This document shows positions 61,500 through 64,000 of a DNA stretch of 64,000 bases, one piece after another. This DNA comes from Oscarella lobularis (Eukaryota > Porifera > Homoscleromorpha > Homosclerophorida > Oscarellidae). Under the pieces are notes generated by a model. It saw only the letters and a program-made list of their open reading frames with translations. It was not told where the DNA came from and did no database searches. The stretch covers positions 2,604,001 through 2,668,000 of the forward strand of contig NC_089186.1 of NCBI RefSeq assembly GCF_947507565.1, in the 5' to 3' direction. Made by a program: the position numbers and the translations under genes. Every line of letters starts with the position of its first letter. The first letter of the stretch is position 1.

Positions 61500-62560
61500 T
61501 GCATGCAAAAACGCAGTCAATTTGCATGCAATCTTCATCATTCATCTTCTTTCCTCTCTTCTGTTTCTAAACAAAAAAGCTTCGAAATATATACATCCAT
61601 GTGTCAAAATGAATACCTCGTTCACTGTGCGTGTTCATTTTAGCAATTCCAAACTCCATCTCCAAGATCTTCTCCTTTTCCGCTCCTCTGTTCTAAAACA
61701 AAACAATGTACATATACAAATATTTATCAATGCGCCAAATAAAAGACCTCCTTCTTCAGTGTGCGTCCTTTAGGTCCATATTTCAAAGGCCTTCCTTCTG
61801 TCCTCTCTCATGTTTCTAAAACAAATAGCTTACAATGATACATCAAAGTGTCAAAAAATACCTCTTCCTTTAGTGCGTCGCTAAGAATTAGAAATTGATG
61901 TCATGGGGTAGTACCCAGTCATTGGCTTTTGATCCAGTTTTCATCTAACAATGCAATCTATTGTAAACAATTAAATTGATCAATACAAAAAAAAGAGCAT
62001 ACTTTGTTGACGATGCAGCTTTTATCTAAGCCAATGATGGTCCAAATAACTCAAGACTGGCCGTTCCTCTCTCTCTCCATTTAAAAAATATGAGCGATTA
62101 CAAACACAGATACATGGACGTCACTTGCTAATTAAACACCTCATCCTTAGTGATGCACACTGAAATTACTCCAACTCAAGATTGCTCTATCTCTCTCTCT
62201 CTCTTCTAAGAACCATTGACTTTCTTTCGAATATTTATCAATCTACGCAAGGAAATAGGAAATATTATCTACTGCTAAAACAAAAAGATATTTAATTAAC
62301 TACACTACAATATTGCTAAAAAACGGATTAGATATGAATGGATTGATCCCTAAATTACCTACTACTCCATTGACCTAAAATCTAATCAATTAATTAAACC
62401 TACATTCTAAATCAACCTAGAGTACCTCCGAATCCATTGACCTAAATAGTTATCCTATGTTCTAAAAATCAACCTACAGTACCTCCAAATCCATTGACCT
62501 AAATAGTTATCCTATATTCTAAATCAACCTAGATTACCTCAGAATCCATTGAAATGGTCT
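61500..62560 (-). ncRNA. Spliced, repeat-built non-coding transcript candidate
   Basis: On the minus strand, similar cassettes of about 110-130 bases recur: a purine-rich block beginning AAACAGAAGAGAGG or AACAGAGGAGCGG, ending GTGAACGAG or CTGAAGAAGGAG, then a GT-start, pyrimidine-TTAG-end intron of about 45-60 bases (for example GTATTCATTTTGACACATGG to TTTTTTGTTTAG). At least five cassettes can be seen. One exon has stops in all three frames, so a long protein is unlikely. It could be a separate non-coding RNA or untranslated exons leading into TTC21B. The plus strand shows only CT-rich microsatellites. Confidence 0.4.
62405..62552. repeat. Tandem repeat of about 57 bases
   Basis: The unit TTCTAAATCAACCTAGAGTA, continuing through AATCCATTGACCTAAATAGT to TATCCTATGT, occurs twice with a third partial copy and a few substitutions. 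Confidence 0.85.
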
Positions 62561-62846
62561 AAGGTGGCGGCTGCCAGCTAAGCACGTTGGGGAAGGAGCT
62601 ACAACCTATCTACTTTTGGGAACCGCCCTACCTACTGACAGCCGCCCTAAACCCTAATGCATGGCGGTCTACGGAGCCCCGCATGAACGTAATGCTTTGT
62701 CTATCGTAGTTGCAAAGCGACACGATGCATTGGATGGTCATTACATTAAGCTTTTTGTTGTCCCCGTCTAGGCCCTCGTACGTGCACACAATACAAGCTT
62801 TTTGCTGAGATGCCACTGACCCACTTCAAACCCTCCCTCCCACCCC
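62561..62846. other. Region downstream of the unrecognised gene
   Basis: A minus-strand open frame (SQQKACIVCTYEGLDG, 62628-62816) lies just after the TAG of the unrecognised gene. It could be an alternative 3' exon, but it has no clear acceptor. Otherwise nothing is recognised. Confidence 0.3.
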
Positions 62847-63914
62847 CTAGGTCGCTGTCAGTGTACATGTTCCGTCTGGCTCAAAGAGGGAACAGTGGCA
62901 AAACGTGCAATCAGCTTGGGTGCAGTAAGAGGACTCTCCGCCCTTATGGGTACGCCTACACCACACAGGCCCAAGGGAAGTACAAACCTGGATCTTCTGC
63001 CTCGTCGGTAGTGTCAGGCCATTTTTGCTATGGCCGGCCTCCATCGGTGTCGTCATTGCCGGTGTCGTCATCATGTCATTGTCGTAACAGCCTAAAGGGC
63101 AATAATTAATTGATTAATTATTTATGCGTCGTGACGTCATTACCTTCTACGTGGACCCTCGCCCGGATGTCGGCTGTTGACGTCACGGATGAGATGAGGT
63201 CATCGTCGTCGTAGCCTAAAGAGCAATAATTATTTAATTAATTATACGTTGTGACGTCTTTACCTTCTACGCGGCCGAGGCCCGGATGTCGACTGTTGAC
63301 GTCAGAGGTGAGATCAATGTCGACAGATGTTTCTCCGTGTCCATCTATGACACATTATATAGAACAATGAAGATGTGTGAAGTGGAGGCGTTGCTTACGT
63401 TCATGGACGTCGCGCGGCTTGACGATCGGCCGGTTTGCTCGGCTTTGAAGGGGGATCGCCGTCGCTTTTCTAAAAAAACGAATATCGCGTTAGTCGCGCG
63501 GCCGGGAAAACGGAAGTCGCGCGGATTGAGCTCTTACAGGCGAGCGGAGGCGCCGCGCTGCGCGATCCCGTTCGTGCACGTCATCGCGCGCCGAGGCGCA
63601 ACGATCTGAAAGAAAAAAATCGATCGATCGCGCGGAAACGCGAAAACGGCGTCGCAGATCACTTACCGGCGTGCGATCGCGTTGCGCTGGTGTCGTCGCG
63701 CTTCGGGGCGCGATCCTTCGCGAAGGATCGCGGGGAGTTTCTGCAGAAAAAGGCGCGATTTAGTTCGTGAATGAAATCGCGCGATGGTTGGCGCTTACCG
63801 GAAGTCGCCGAAATCCCCGCCCGCTTGACTGTCGAAGGTTCCGCCGCGAGGCGGACGCCTTTCTCGGCCGCCCCGAAGACGACGACGAGCGGAAAACGCG
63901 ATCACGGCAGACAT
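62847..63914 (-). CDS. Unrecognised multi-exon gene with short Cys-rich C-terminus
   Basis: Strong GT-AG exon borders lie at 62847-63091, 63144-63215, 63264-63344, 63399-63469 and about 63539-63606, with further exons up to about 63960. The last three exons join in one open frame: HGHGETSVDIDLTSDVNS, then YDDDDLISSVTSTADIRARV, then CYDNDMMTTPAMTTPMEAG, ending in a Cys-rich tail (ESSYCTQADCTFCHCSLF) and TAG 62847. Two exons share a TSTADIR/TSDVNSRHPG-type sequence at the DNA level and look duplicated. The GC-rich upstream exons are open in more than one frame; ATG 63914 (MSAVIAFSARRR) is only one candidate start. The tail resembles a short VWC-like Cys pattern, too little to assign. Confidence 0.45.
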
Positions 63915-64000
63915 GGCGCCTGCTCGTAGAAAAGTTCGGCCGAGAATGACTGAAACCGGCGAATTGTAACCCGGATAAGAATGACGTGTGCGCAGCGAGA

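Noticed and set aside
1-64000. tRNA, rRNA, CRISPR, operon or bacterial features
   Set aside because: No cloverleaf, rRNA core or spaced repeat array was recognised. The spliced genes rule out a prokaryotic annotation.

Overview
This is eukaryotic, animal-type DNA. Genes are split by many short (about 45-70 bp) GT-AG introns, and the window holds a two-finger GATA factor, a GULP1/CED-6 PTB adaptor and two ciliary genes (CCDC13, TTC21B/IFT139). The compact genes, tiny introns and expanded death-domain/Roco families suggest an early-branching animal with a small genome, perhaps a sponge. That assignment is inference; no rRNA or mitochondrial marker is present.

Region 1 (1-39.8 kb) is a minus-strand tandem array of seven large genes, each about 4.2-4.4 kb. 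Each encodes about eight ankyrin repeats, a Roc GTPase, a COR domain and a C-terminal death domain: a DAPK1-like Roco protein without the kinase. Each ankyrin repeat sits on its own exon. Each gene starts just downstream of a TGCGCATGCGC (NRF1-type) motif, which also faces a small divergent ORF. Six of the seven genes have, upstream, a truncated SLC12A8 fragment (N-terminus, TM1-3 and a frame-broken TM6 exon) that was amplified with the unit. Unit 1 is cut by the window start. Unit 2 has a nonsense codon in the death domain. Unit 3 carries a microsatellite disruption and a frameshift. Units 4-7 look intact in what I read.

The key observation is that Roc and COR are almost identical between copies, while the ankyrin exons differ by whole-codon replacements. 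The changes sit at the hairpin tip and first-helix surface, the ligand-contacting positions of ankyrin repeats. This looks like a diversified recognition receptor family with a constant GTPase/death signalling half. An immune or self-recognition role is a hypothesis.

Region 2 (39.8-42.3 kb) holds a 1.3-kb block also found inside the array at 21.1-22.5 kb. The inner copy ends with the last codons of the neighbouring GPI-anchor-like secreted protein gene (41272-42313), so the 40-kb copy is ancestral. Region 3 (42.7-50.6 kb) has CCDC13 (-), GATA (+) and GULP1 (+). Region 4 (50.9-54.8 kb) is an eighth, more diverged Ank-Roco-death gene. It lies between two copies of the GULP1/TTC21B 3'-end junction, as if it had been inserted or duplicated there. 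Region 5 (55.3-61.2 kb) is TTC21B (-). Region 6 (61.2-64 kb) has repeated, spliced-looking non-coding cassettes and an unrecognised minus-strand gene with a short Cys-rich C-terminus.
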